Assembly: GCA_944989445.1 (NCBI GenBank)
Contig: CALYLW010000125.1
Coordinates: forward strand, 1,758,885 to 1,822,884
Length of the DNA: 64,000 nucleotides
Direction: 5' to 3'
Source: Ampullaceana balthica
Lineage: Eukaryota > Mollusca > Gastropoda > Lymnaeidae
The position numbers were made by a program, and so were the translations under genes. Below are positions 22,423 to 34,838 of this stretch, piece after piece. How positions within the stretch are numbered: the first letter of the stretch is position 1; each line of letters begins with the position of its first letter. The notes beneath the pieces are model-generated. The model was not told where the DNA came from. It was given only the letters and a program-made list of their open reading frames with translations, and did no database searches.

Positions 22423-23164
22423 TGGGCTGTAACGATTAACTTAAATTTAATCGATAACGTTTGAAAAATTAACGATTAATTAATCGTTAATTTCGATTAA
22501 AGCCAAAAATTGAAATTTAGCGTGCCATAAGTAACATTTATTAAAATACTTGTCGAAAATCCAAATAACCCATTCAATACGACCCAATTTGTTTTAAGGG
22601 TACGCAGTGAAATTTTAGTTTAAAAAATCAAGCCCAACTGAAAAACTATGCTTTGCTGTTTATGAAAACTATATCATGCTGCATATCAAAATATAGGTAA
22701 TTGAAAAAGGAATATGTTTCTACTATTAAAACCTGAGACAAAGTTACCCAAAATAAACCTATAGGGATATTATTGCATGTTTATGTAAAAAAAAAGCAAA
22801 AAAAATGTTTGCATTACTCACCAGCTCATAAATCAGGTAACTATAGTCCAATCAAGTTCATGTTTCTAACAAATAAGTCTTGTTATATATCAAAAGCAAC
22901 TGGAAAGTTTCATTGCAGTAGCTCCAGAAATTCTAAAGGTATGAATTTTTTCCCCATGACACGTTTTATTTATTTTTTAAATACAACAATAGAATAATTA
23001 TACTCACATATTTACACATATTTTCAAAATAGTAATTTCGTAATCACAGTCGACACTGAGTCTTCAAATTTATCGTCATTTGTAATTGATTTGTCCATTC
23101 AAATTAATTTATTTGCTTGATCATCAGTTATAGATCGAAAAATTAATAAATTAGTACTAGGATT

Positions 23165-23382
23165 AGTACTCAATGAAGCCATTTCGATCAGCTGTTTTTT
23201 GTTTGCAAAATTTTTTAACTGAAAAAACAAGCACACAATACACTAAACATGGAACCGTCATGCCAAATTTGGTTCCCGTCCGTCATTTGGTTTTTCTGTG
23301 GCTTTGTAGCGGAAAGTTGAAAAGTGAAACATGCAAACATACAAACAAAGATACAAACACCAACTGAGCTTTATATATTAGA
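23165..23382 (-). mobile_element. Helitron B 5'-end fragment
   Basis: Minus-strand TCTAATATATAAAGCTCAG starts at 23382, preceded by A, and runs left for about 200 bases of family B sequence before similarity fades. No 3' end was found. Confidence 0.6.
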
Positions 23383-23404
23383 TAGGAAAACTATAAAACT
23401 CATA

Positions 23405-23441
<37 letters not shown>

Positions 23442-23612
23442 GGGCTGTTAACGATTAATTTAAATTTAAACGATAGCTTTTGAAAAATTAACGATTAATG
23501 AATCGTTAATTCGATTAAACCCAAAAATTGAAATTTATGGTGTCACAAGTAACATTTATTAAAATACTTGTCAAAAATCCAAATAACACTGGAATGTCCC
23601 CTCTATATATTA

Positions 23613-25480
23613 CTAGCTAAATCCCCGCGCTCCACTGCGGAAATTAGGATTTCAGTTACCGTTGACAACCCGCGTAACACAAATTCAAAACACCAACTGA
23701 TTTCAACCTGGATCATGATGAATATAATGCATATTTTAACTTCACCGTCTTGTCTGTCTGCCTGTCGTAGTCCCGCAGAAAAACAAAAACGAAAAGTAAA
23801 AAAATGACACATTTCCCGTGAGCCTATCGAGCCGATAATTTAATTTTTTTCCGTCTGCTACCATTGCGGGAGGGTACTCAACAACCGCCCAAAGTTGCAT
23901 GCTTCCAACTACACGGGAAATAGGAGAATTAATGATTTTCAGTTTTTATATAGCTCATATAAGAAAAAAATTACATTTCGGCCCCCGTTATCTGATAATT
24001 TATATAATTGTTCCACCTGTTACCATCGCGGAATGTTATCCAACAACTACCCAAAGTTTCATGCTTCTACCTTCTCGGGAAATAGGAGAATAAGGGATTT
24101 TAAATTTTTATAAAGCCAGAAGAAGGAAAAAAAAAGGTTTTTGGGCCCCCGGCCCCCATGAGTGTGAATTTCAAAATTCTTTTTCACCTGTTACCATTGC
24201 GGAAGTGTACTTAACAACTCTCAAAAGTTTCATGCTGGTACCAACACGAGAAATTGGAGAATTAGTGATGAGTCAGTTTTTTATATAAGAAGAAAACTAC
24301 ATTTTGGCCCCCGGCCACCAGTAAGTGATAATTTAGATAGTTTTTTAACCTGTTACCATCGCAGAATGTTACTTAACAACTACTCAAAGTTTCATGCTAC
24401 TTCCTACACAGGAATTAGGAGAATTAGTATTTTCAGTTTTTATATACCTCATATAAGGAAAAAACTACATTTTGGCCCACGGCCTCCATTAAGTGATAAT
24501 TTAAATATTGTTTTTACCTGTTACCATCGTGGAAGTGTACTTAACAACTAACCCAAGTTTCATGCTTCTACCTACACGGGAAATAGGAGAATTTGTGATT
24601 TTTAGTTTTTGTATAGCTCATATAAGGAACAAACTTCATTTGGGCCCCAGGCCCCCAGGAAGTGATAATTAATTTTTGTTTCCTCCAGTCGCTTATGCTG
24701 GTTTTTACTAAACAATTTCCCAAAGTTTCATGCTTTTGCCTACTCGAGAAATGAGAAAATTAGCGATTTCATATTCTATATAGTCCATATAAGGAAAAAA
24801 AGCGTTTTTGGGCCCCGGGCCCCCAACAGTGTGAATTTTTAAAATTCTTATTCGCCAATTATCGCTGAGAGAGTGTACTCAGCAAGTTTCCAAAGTTTAA
24901 TGCTAATACCTACACGGGAAGTTGGAGTATAAGTGATGAGTCAGTTTTTTACATAAGAAAAAAACTACATTTGGGCCCCCGGACTCCATTAAGTGTTATT
25001 TTAAATATTTGTTTCGCTTGTTACCATCGCGAAAGTGTGCTTATCAACTACCTAGTGTTTCATGCTTCTACCTACACGGGAAATAGGAGAATTAGTGATT
25101 TTTAGTTTTTATAAAGCTCATATAAGGAAAAAACTTCATTTGGGCCAACGGCCCCCAGGAAGTGATAATTTAAATATTTTTTCTCCCGTTACCATCGCGG
25201 GATTGTACTCAACAACTTCCCAAAGTTTCATGCTTCTGCCTACTCGTGAAATAGGAGAATTGGTGATTTTCAAATTTTATATAGGCCATTTAAGGAAAAA
25301 AAACGTTTTTGGGCCCCCGGCCCCCATGAGTGTTATTTTTAAAATTCTTTTACTCCAATTTTCGTCGCGAGAGGCTACTCGACAACTTCCCAAAGTTTCA
25401 TGCTTCTACCTACACGGGAAGTTGGAGAATTAGTGATGAATCAGTCAGTCAGTGAGGGCTTTGCCTTTTATTAGTATAGA
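23613..25480 (-). mobile_element. Non-autonomous Helitron (family A), copy 2
   Basis: 5' end TCTATACTAATAAAAGGC at 25480; 3' end CTAG at 23616-23613 followed by T; GC hairpin segment CCGC...GCGG at 23623-23640. The inside is about nine ~168 bp monomers (23890-25440) with only a short unique 3' part, so it is shorter than 251-4083. The right neighbour (another family A element) starts two bases away. Confidence 0.75.
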
Positions 25481-25482
25481 TA

Positions 25483-28246
25483 TTAGCAACATACCCGCGC
25501 TACCTCCGGAAGTTAGGATTTTAGTAAGCGTTGAAAACCCGTTTCACACCAATTCAAAACACTATTTGATTTCAGTCTGGATCATGATGGATATACTTGT
25601 CAATATTTGTCAAGGTCGTGTAAAATCAAATTGGTACTAAAATGACATTATTGGCCCCCGTGCAAGAAGAATGGCTGTTATGCATAACTCATAAGTTCTG
25701 AGGATTTCAATCTAGGTCATGATAGAGATACGTGTCTATATTTATTTAAATAATTTAAAATCTAAAAGTAAAAAAGCTTTAAATGTTTACGACAAAAATA
25801 TGTTTGATTCCGGCCCCGAAAGAACAGACGTTAGAAGTTCATTACCCTTTGGACTTTTATTTTATTTAACAAACAAAAAATTAATTTGGTAAATAATTCA
25901 TCCATTTACCCAGTAGCTACTTTTTAAATTACCATTTATATAACTAATGTTAAAAATTGGCATATGGACCCCCGCCCCTAATAAGTGGAGTTTTTAAAAC
26001 TGTACTTTCAATGCCAGAAACCTTCACTGGAGCGTACCCAAAAACTTCCTAAAATTTAATGGCCGTGGGATTAATAAAATACATGTATTATTAATAGATA
26101 TTTTAAAAAACTAAAATAAGGCCGGGGGCCCTATCCGTGTAATTTGTATAGTTCAAAACAACAGCTTATTTCAATTTGGATCATGATGAATATATTTGTT
26201 AATCAAAATATGTTTTAAAAAATCGAGTGAAATCGAATGGTTAAAATATCTTAAACTTTTACGAAAAAAGAGATTAGGGGCCCTCGGCTACAAAAGATGA
26301 CAAAATATAATTTTCATGCTCTAACGAATTTTAATATAGGCCTTCAACTTTTTATCTTCCAAGATTTGTAAAAATACATTTACACAGTATCCAAAGATTT
26401 TTGTTGGTAATTTGGCTCATATAAGGTGTAAAAAACTACACTTGGGTCCCGGGCCAAAAGTGAGTGATAATTTAAAAAAAAATTCGCCTGTTACCATCCC
26501 GGGATTGTACTCAACAACTTACCAAAATTTCATGCTTCTACCTACAGTGAAAGTTGGAGAATTTGTGATGATTACCTTTTTAGATAAGGAAAAATACATT
26601 TGGGCTCCCAGCCCCCCCGTGAGTGACAATTTAAATATTTTTTCCGCATGTTACCTTTGCGGGAGTGTACTCAACAATTTCCCAAAGTTTCATTCTTTTA
26701 GCTACATGGTAAATTGGAGAATTAGTGATCAGTCAGTTTTTATATAAGAAAAAATACATTTAGGCCCCCGGCCGTCAGTGAGTGGCAATTTGATTAATTT
26801 ATTTGCATGTTACCATCACGGGATTGTACTCAATAATTTCCCAAAGTGTTATGTTTCTACTTACACGGGAAAGTGGAAAATTAGCGATTTTCAGTATAAG
26901 GGAAAAAGGTTGTTGGGGCCCCAGCCCCTAGGAGTATGAATTTTAAAATTATTTTAAGCCAATTATCGTTGCAAGAGTCTACTAAACAACTGCCTAAAGT
27001 TTCATGCTTCTACCTACCCCGGAAGGTGGAGACATAGTGATGATTCAGCTTTAATATAAAAAAAAATTTGGGCTCCCGGCCCCCAGCCCCCAGTAAGTGA
27101 TAATTTAAATATTGTTTTCGCCTGTTACCATCGTGGAAGTGTACTTCACAACTACCCAAAGTTACATTCTTCTACCTACACGGGAAATAGGAGGATTAGT
27201 GGTTTTAATATTTTATATAGCTCATATTAAGAAAAAACTTCATTTGAGCTCCCGGCCCACAGAAGCTGATAATATAAAATGTCTTTTCCCCTGTTACCAT
27301 TGCGGGATTGTACTCAACAACTTACCAAAGTTTAATGCTTCTGCCTACTCGGGAAATAAGAAAATTAGTGATTTTCACATTTTATATAGTCCATATAAGT
27401 AAAAAAAAACGTTTTTGGTCCCCGGCCCCCATGAGTGTGAATTGTAAAATTCTTTTACGCCAATTTTCGTCGCACGAGGCTACCCAACAATTTCCCAAAG
27501 TTTCATGCTTCTACCTACACGGGAAGTTGGAGAATTAGTGATGATTCAGTTTTTAATAAAATAAGAAGAACAATTGGACCCCCAGCCCCCAGTAAATGAT
27601 AATTTAAATATTGTTTTCACCTGTTACTATCGTGTAAGTGTACTTAACAACTACCCAAAGTTCCATACTTCTACATACACGGGTAATAGGATAATTAGTG
27701 GTTTTCATATTTTATAAAGCGCATATAAGGAAACACTTCATTTGGGCCCCCGGCCCATAGGAAGTGATAATTTAAATAATTTTTCAACAGTTACCATTGC
27801 GGGTTTATACTCAACAACTTCCCAAAGTTTCATGCTTCTGCCTACACGGGAAATAGGAGAATTAGTGATTTTCAGTTTTATATAGCTCATATAAGGAAAA
27901 AGCTTCATTTGGGCCCCCGGCCCCCAGGAAGTGATAATTTAAATATTTTTTTCAAAAGTTACCATTGCGGATTTATACTCAACAACTTCCCAAAGTTTCA
28001 TGCTTCTGCCTACACGGGAAATAGGAGAATTATTGATTTTCATATTTTTTTAGGCCTTATAAGAAAAAAAAACGTTTTTGGGGGCCCCCATGAGTGTTAA
28101 TTTTAAAATTCTTTTACGCCAATTTTCGTCGAGAGACTACTCAACAACTTCCCAAAGTTTTATCCTTCTACCTACATGGAAAGTTGGAGAATTAGTGATG
28201 AGTGAGTCAGTGAGTGAGTGGGGACTTTGCCTTTAATTAGTATAGA
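25483..28246 (-). mobile_element. Non-autonomous Helitron (family A), copy 3
   Basis: 5' end TCTATACTAATTAAAGGC at 28246; 3' end CTAA at 25486-25483. CTAA fits the CTRR rule. A unique 3' part (25483-26400) and about eleven monomers follow. It lies in the same orientation as copy 2 with only TA between them, making a second head-to-tail pair. Confidence 0.7.
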
Positions 28247-29740
28247 AGATGACATCTTTTAACCAACAACTTAAACAGACAAGTGTATTGACATTATTTG
28301 GTTCAAGTGATGAGCAGGTCTTATTGACAATATAAGCTGAACAATAGTTCACCTAGCTTTAGATTGTCTCAGCTGAAGTTTCTGATACTGTTGTGGATGT
28401 TTGGTTTGCAGGTGATATGTAAGTAAAGTGTTAGAACCATGGTAGCAATATTCCCCTTAAGCAGAGCGGCTGCACAGATGTTTGACCGACGCCACGCAGG
28501 AGTTTATAATCACCGCGCTGCAAATTTTGTAAAATGTTGCACACAAATTGAACGCTGTGCATCTTTGCGCACGAGTTTTTTTTTAACTTTGCACGCGGAC
28601 CAACGAAGCTTAGACTTAGCAGAAACATTGCATGGTAGGCAAACGATTTCTCTCAATGGACACAATAACCTTTATCAACATTTTGAACATTCACGTCAGT
28701 CAATAGTTTAAAACCAAAATGTTCGTGTAATCGTTCGGAAATTAGTTTATATTTATCGGCCGAAATATTTAACTTTTCTGTCTTCTAGTACGTTTATAAG
28801 TGGTAGGTCGATTAATCGTTAAAAAATTATAATCGTTAAAATTGCTAACGATTAATCGATAAATTAATCGTTGATTTCCGCAGCCATAATATATATATAT
28901 TTATATGATACCTCAACAATTTCTGTTGTTTATTAGAGGTGAAGTAATCTTTTAAAAATATGTTAACACAATTCTGGGTTTAAGCAATTCAGAAAACACG
29001 TTTTGTATTATTTTTAACTATAGAGTTGTTCCTACAAGAGGCATGTAATATACGAATTTTTTGTTTTAAGTATCATCATGATAGAGGAGACTCCGTCTAA
29101 TACTCGCAAAATCATTTATCTTTTTAAAAAAATAAATAAATACAAACTTGCCAATCCTATAATTATTTCTTATAACATTATTTTTGTCTTTAAGATATAC
29201 ACTTTGTGACAGAGCAAAAGTTAACATGTCCAACATTTTATAATACACATGCGTTTTTATAGTATTTTCCCCTTTTTTTTTCTCTGCATCAATGTGTGGC
29301 ATGGGAAATATTAAATACATGACATCACTCTCTGGCAATTTCTCCCCCTTCTTCCACCCACAAAAGTCATATTAAATGAACAAATCCCCACTAGTAGGGA
29401 TTAGTCATAGTAATTTTTTTTGGGTGATCTGTTTTGCGCGTTTTTAATTTTTTCAAAGATTTCTTTTGTTCTTCTAGAAAGTTATTCCTCGTCGTGTCAA
29501 TGTACCACAAGTCTCAATGATTCTATTCTTTTGGTTCACCTTGGTGGGGTTTTGGTGCATGGGAGAATTATACGATTGTCACAATCCTTCTAGTGATAAG
29601 TTTTATTGGGTGTTTTGATATAAGACAATGTTCAATTTTCACAATGTCAGCAGAAGAGGCGGCATTCCGTTACACAAAGATACAAATGGATAGATATCAA
29701 AGTATTATCTTGTTTTGTTTCTTCCTTCTCAGAATTTCCC
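28247..29740. other. Unclassified sequence with ATTAAT-palindrome repeat
   Basis: 28430-28720 is GC-richer with a 90-codon plus frame (28439-28711) that I do not recognise. 28806-28882 holds the clustered ATTAATCG palindromes, followed by an AT tract. The rest is AT-rich and shows nothing identifiable. Confidence 0.5.
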
Positions 29741-30100
29741 ATAATATTTATACAGTTTATATAAGGAACTATTTAGTGCACTCGGGCCCAATTGATGCAA
29801 AATGTAAATTTCAAAAGACCTGTTGATTTAAATCTGGATAATAATTAGTATATTTGTTTTTCAATACAGTGATACCCCGAGATACGAGTTTAATTATTCG
29901 TTCCACAACCTTGCTCGTATGCCAATTTGCTCGTATCTCAAAGCAATTTTCTCCATTGAAATTAATTAAAATGCCATTAATCCGTTCTAGCTCAAATATT
30001 TGCATCGTCTAATTGTTTTTGTTACGTGTTTTTGAATAAGAAATATGTATTTATAAATGACAAATATGGTATAAAAACATAATAAATGAGAATGAAAAGC

Positions 30101-30590
30101 AAATTTTAAAAAACCCGTAAAAAACAAGTTTTTGACTGTAAATCCTTTATGTACGAGAAGTAACTAAAAGAATGTTTATTATAATAACATCCAAAATTAC
30201 ACAATTGTAGTTGTGTCTTAAAACATGTTTAATATAATGCGCACCGATCAGGAATGTGTTTATAAAAAGTGTTGTCAATAAAATACGCACCTTATTGCGC
30301 GACAGAATAGTTGTTCAATATAATGCGCACCCTTACACTCTATCTCAAAAAATAACATGATACATAGGAATAAATAAAATAATCTAAAAAAATCAATAAT
30401 TCAATTACAGAACATGTGATCGATCTGAAATTTTGATACATTGTTTTTATCATCGGTACAAAACAGCTTGAAAAATTTCAGCTCGCTAGTTTACGAGGAA
30501 GTGGGTCAAAAATTGATCCAAAATGTTGGCGACAAGCAAGGGTGCAAGGGTGCAAGCAAGCAACCAGACACCACGAGTTAATATAAAGGA
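30101..30590 (-). mobile_element. Family C repeat (Helitron-like 5' end) within the pogo element
   Basis: Minus-strand start TCCTTTATATTAACTCG at 30590, preceded by A, matching the starts at 44570, 46112, 46737 and 48065. It contains the family phrases GATCGATCTGAAATTTTG, AATGCGCACCGATC and GTTTTTGACT. The left limit is approximate; no CTRR end was found. Confidence 0.5.
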
Positions 30591-30651
30591 TATTTTTAAA
30601 AAACTGGTTTTATAAAGTGTACAAACATATTTGTATTTTGGTCATTTAAAT

Positions 30652-31099
30652 TTAACTTACACACAACTTAAATGCTGCTGTATGCTTAATTTTAGTCTCT
30701 GCCTTTCTCTTCTCTGGTCTTTGCCTTTTTCGCCGGATTAAAAAAAAACTGTTCAAAGAGGTTTGTTTTTTACTTCTTTTCAGAATGTGGAAAGGAGTTA
30801 GGCCTAGTGTCATTAAATGGCTCTGATGCAGGAACAGTTGCAACATTTTCGGGGTTTTCCTTTTCCACGAACTGTGAAACTCTCTCCCACATTCCCAAGA
30901 TCTCTTTTGTCTCATATGTATAGATAACCTCCTCCACCTCTGGCTCTTCCTCAAAACCAATTTCTTGCAGAACCCCCGAATGCTGCTGCGACTTTAACTC
31001 TTGGAATTCATCGGTCGTCAGTTCCTGAGAGTGCTCGTATCTCAAATTTCGCTCGTATTTCAAAACAAAACTTCGCTCGCTCGACAGCTCATATCTCAA
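30652..31099 (-). pseudogene. Tigger/pogo transposase, C-terminal fragment
   Basis: Minus-strand frame 31099-30770 contains LTTDEFQELKSQQ, then an acidic run (EEEPEVEEV) and MWERVSQFVEKENPENV, the layout of the C-terminal tail of Tigger-type transposases. After a frameshift near 30780, the frame 30960-30652 continues with ILKRSKKQTSLNSFF, the basic end of that tail. The DNA-binding and catalytic DDE parts are absent. It lies within the TIR-bounded element and follows its orientation. Confidence 0.65.
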
Positions 31100-32277
31100 A
31101 TAACTCGTATGTTAGGGCACTTGTATCTCAAGGTACAACTGTATTTGTCATCGTTGGGTAATCAAATTTGGAATGAAATGACATCAAGGGTACCATGTCA
31201 AGACGGTGCAAGATGTAAAGTTCATAGGCCCGAAAATTTCAACATGGACATAATGAAAATATGTGTCAATATTTTACAAGATTAAAATTTCTTAATGAAG
31301 AATACATTTTAACAGTTAGTGAAAAAAGGAGTGAACATTATGAGGTTAAGACCCTATTCAATTTTAAAACGGGCCATCAAATTTTTTATATATCAAGTTT
31401 GGCCAAGATCCACCCATTTACCTATTAGCTGCTGCTTAAAATATCTTTCATATAACACTTGTTAAAATTGACATTTAGGGCCCCGGCCCTTAAAAAGGTG
31501 TATATTAAAACTTTTATGTCAGAAAGATTTTTTGTAAAGTATTCAACAACTTCCTAAAGTTTTATGGCCATTGGATGAATAAAATAATATTTATAAATCT
31601 AAAGTAAGAAAAAAATTACCTTAAGGGCCCCCCTTAACTCTTGTTAAGTCTAGTCTTGATTATGATGAATATACTTGTTTGTAAAAAATTTTCAAGGTCG
31701 TATCATATCAAATGGGTAATAAAATGACATAAAAGGTTCCCTGGTTAAACGGTGCAAAAATAAAATCACATTAACGGCTCTCGGGCCGAATTCGTGTAAG
31801 GTGTAAGGTTCAAAACACCTATTGATTTGAATATGGATCATGGTGGTTATATTAGTCAAATAGTGAAATAGTCGAATGAGCTTAAAGAAATAAACATTTA
31901 ATGTAAAAAAGAACGATGTTGGGCCCTCAGGCCCAAAAGGAATGGAAAAGAGTTTTTTTTTACTCTATATTATTTCAAAATTGTTTATCAAGTTTTTATA
32001 AATCAAGTTTGGTTAAGGTACATCCATTCAAACAGCGGCAAAGTTAAACACGTATTTACAAAGTTTATGTAAGGCAAAAACTACATTCATGGCGGGTTGC
32101 CTGTCCTTCCATGAGTGGTAATTTTAAAATTATTTTTTACCAATAAGCATTGTGAGAGTGTACTCAACAAATTCCTAAAGTTTCATAGTTCTACCTACAC
32201 GGGAATTTGGAGACTTAGTTATGAGTGAGTAAGTCATTCATTCAGTCAATCAGGGCTTTGCCTTTTATTCGTATAGA

Positions 32278-33308
32278 TGTAGAATACTTTTCAGCAAAAT
32301 ATAATTTGTGGCTTAATTCATTTTGGGTCTAAAGAAAAAGTTTTTTTTATATTACAAAAAAAATATTATTCGATTTATCTTTGTATTTATCAAAATATAT
32401 TTACTGGAAGGAAGTCATACAGTTTTTGGGGATTACGTTAACTTACCCAAAATTCCAATTGACAACTTCATACGCGTTTGCATTTAGTTAGTGTGACGAA
32501 ATTTTAGGACTATCAAATCTCAGTACACGTAAGCAAGAGAATGTACTCTCAAACTTAATTAATTAATCACCGCCAAACAAAACTCGTTTAAGCCAGCTGA
32601 CCCCTAATTTATAAGCCTAATCGACAGGTAGCTCGTCCTTTTTCTGCCCAGCGCTGATGGCGTTAATAACGTGTTGTTGTATATACACTTTACGGGACAG
32701 GAGTGAATGTATGATTTGGGATTAGAAAAGCCGGCAATTCAGACCAGTATAAATGGATCCTGATAAACCCGCCACATCCAGTGAGCTACTAAAACAGACG
32801 ACACCGGTGTTCAGTCTCAAGACTCCAGTCCGAAACCAGTCTGATTGTCGTTATATAGGATCAAGACCCCTACAAGTCGTTGAGTCGCAATCCTTTGGCT
32901 GAGTTAGACGCGGTTAGTATCCAGTACCCTTTCCTATTGCTGGATGGATAAAACAGGACACAGAGGAAGATGAACTTCATAGCGGCGGTCTAAAAGCCGC
33001 CCAAAGCAACCTATTTTATCCGGCTAACCACCTATCTCCGTGCTAGCTGGTCGACCAGCACTCCTCGAGTCAACTAGCACGCCGATTCTGAGTGAAGGAG
33101 ACATTGCAGCATAGCTCATCAGCCCCCCCCCCAGCAGACGAAGAATTGAGACGGCAAAGCTACACGGCAAGGCACCACACAACCCTTGGTTACCAATGGA
33201 CTGTGTTGCATAACCTAATGTAACTATTACTCGTATAAACAATAAGTTATACGGAAAGCCGTGATGATGATCTAGCTGGCCAAAAGTGACACTAATTAAA
33301 GGCTACTT
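32278..33308. other. Unclassified sequence, including a GC-richer block
   Basis: 32278-32620 is AT-rich with nothing recognised. 32640-33240 is markedly less AT-rich and looks like a fragment of an unidentified dispersed element (possibly a LINE leader), but no terminus or coding frame supports a name. The last eight bases (33301-33308, GGCTACTT) are the hAT target duplication. Confidence 0.4.
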
Positions 33309-33840
33309 CAGAGGCGTCACTAGGGTTGGTGTCACCCGGGGCGGTAGCTCTTGGTGTCATACCCCCCCCCCTCACGACTTGCCCCATAAATCTCCTCGAT
33401 TCTGCCAAATACCGGGAACACACAGATTTTAAGTAACGTTTGAAAATATAGATCAAATGTTTGTTACAAAGGCATGAGGAAAAAAGTTGAATTTAAAGTC
33501 GATAGGTAAAATATGTAACATTTAAAAACGAAGAACTAAATAGAAAAAGGTTTTATTTTAAATTTTTATTTTAACTTAAAATTATTAATTTCATGTAATA
33601 CGGTTGAATAACTGTAATATTTTCAAATTTCACAAACTTGCATCTACATTGCGTTCCATTAAAATTTACAACAACTACATTACATTACCAAAATTAGATT
33701 ATATTACCAACGATTACAGTACAACTTCAAATGAGGTAAGGTTGTAACCGTTCTGTTTTGGGTTTGCAAATTCAGCAACTATCAGAATAATATGTAATAA
33801 TTCAAAATACAATGTCATTAAATATATTTAAAAAATCAGA

Positions 33841-34519
33841 ATTGAGCTTTTCTGGCCTTTAAAACTGAAAACTTGTTAATTACGTCATCGAAATCTATTT
33901 CTTGTGCCGAATCACTCTCAATGGATCACATGGCAAGATCAGACAGCCTTGACTGCCCCATTGTAGATCGCAAATAATATTTATAAGCTTTAACTTTGAA
34001 AAACTCCTTTGACATGAAGCCACAGACACACAGATTGTAACAAATAATCGTAAACTCAATGTGAGATAGGGGAGAGATTCTATGAAATACCCATTCAGCT
34101 ACAAATTTCAAAACGTCAAGTACGGACCAGTCTTCAGCCTCTTTGAGATCGATCTCTGCTGCCTTCAGGTGCCTTCTCAGCCTTGGTATTTCTAATAAAA
34201 GCTCTTCCTCTGACAACTCATCATAGAAAGTGGACAACCTTGGAATGGACATTAGTAATTCTTCTTCAGTGGCAGATATCAAGCTTTTGGCTTGAACAGC
34301 CTCAAACATGGTTGCTACTTTCTTGATTGCACTTGATCTGATCTGGAGTTCAGAATGGAAACGATCAATACACTCAAACATCGACATTTTGTATTCTTCT
34401 TGCAGAGTTAGTCCAGCATCTCTTGTTTTCTCACCTGTCACCCTTTTCTTCAACCTGGGTCTGTTCTCTACTGAAATTCCAAGTTGTTCTGATTTTAAAA
34501 GCGCTGGGATATTGTCCAT
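33841..34519 (-). pseudogene. hAT transposase, C-terminal part (ZMYM1-like)
   Basis: The open frame starts MDNIPALLKSEQLGISVENR at 34519 and runs 197 codons to a TGA at 33926. Residues near 160-197 (YNLCVCGFMSKEFFKVKAYK then YYLRSTMGQSRLSDLAM) correspond to the conserved hAT C-terminal block, with the usual CERSFS segment altered to MSKEFF. Beyond the stop the same frame continues SIESDSAQEIDFDDVINKFS to about 33841, the normal protein end, so one nonsense change cut the tail. Length is far below a full hAT transposase (normally 600 or more residues). The catalytic N-terminal part is not present in the element. Confidence 0.75.
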
Positions 34520-34838
34520 GTTTCAATCTATCATAGCACAAATTGTGAAAGGTGTAATGTTTAGCTTTGTATTTGTTTAATAATAAAGCTCAAATCTATT
34601 GTTTTCATTACATGATTCACTTTCATCGTGTGCTCTTTAATGACATACATGTGCCAAAATTTATTATTTAAAGGACAATGTTCCCAACATTCGCTCGCCT
34701 AGAATAATGTTCTATGTGATGTTTGATAGACCTATATTGAGTTAGGACTTGTTATTTTGTACTACCTACAAAATTGTCTCACGATACACCTTTCACAATT
34801 TGTGCTATGATAGATTGAAACATGGACAATATCCCAGC
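34503..34838. repeat. 54 bp inverted repeat around the transposase start
   Basis: 34503-34556 is the reverse complement of 34785-34838, essentially perfect. A second, weaker inverted pair interleaves with it (34687-34713 and 34872-34900). The first pair includes the first codons of the transposase frame. Confidence 0.8.

Larger units (their letters stand above)
22150..23592. repeat. Duplicated segment spanning Helitron B ends and flanks
   Basis: The stretch 22150-22580 is repeated, diverged, at 23240-23592: both contain the Helitron B 5' end, an (AT)n tract, GGGCTGT, an ATTAAT palindrome and the phrase AAAATACTTGTC. The copied flank outside the Helitron shows that host or older repeat sequence was duplicated along with the element. 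Between the copies (22580-23240) there is AT-rich sequence without a recognised gene. Confidence 0.7.
29867..31141 (-). mobile_element. pogo/Tigger-type DNA transposon remnant with TA target duplication
   Basis: Terminal inverted repeats CAGTGATACCCCGAGATACG (29867) and, from the right on the minus strand, CAGTTGTACCTTGAGATACA (31141), each flanked outside by TA. It carries the C-terminal part of a transposase (30652-31099, minus) but lacks the DDE core. A family C repeat (about 30101-30590) is inserted within it. Confidence 0.75.
29741..32277 (-). mobile_element. Decayed Helitron A, interrupted by a pogo/Tigger element
   Basis: The 5' end TCTATACGAATAAAAGGC is at 32277, preceded by A. Sequence at 31144-32277 matches the unique and monomer parts of family A (for example GGGCCCCGGCCC near 31490). 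Sequence left of the pogo element (29741-29866) continues the same family A text (gatttaaatctgg...tatatttg). The 3' terminus is not recognisable, so the left limit is approximate. Confidence 0.6.
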
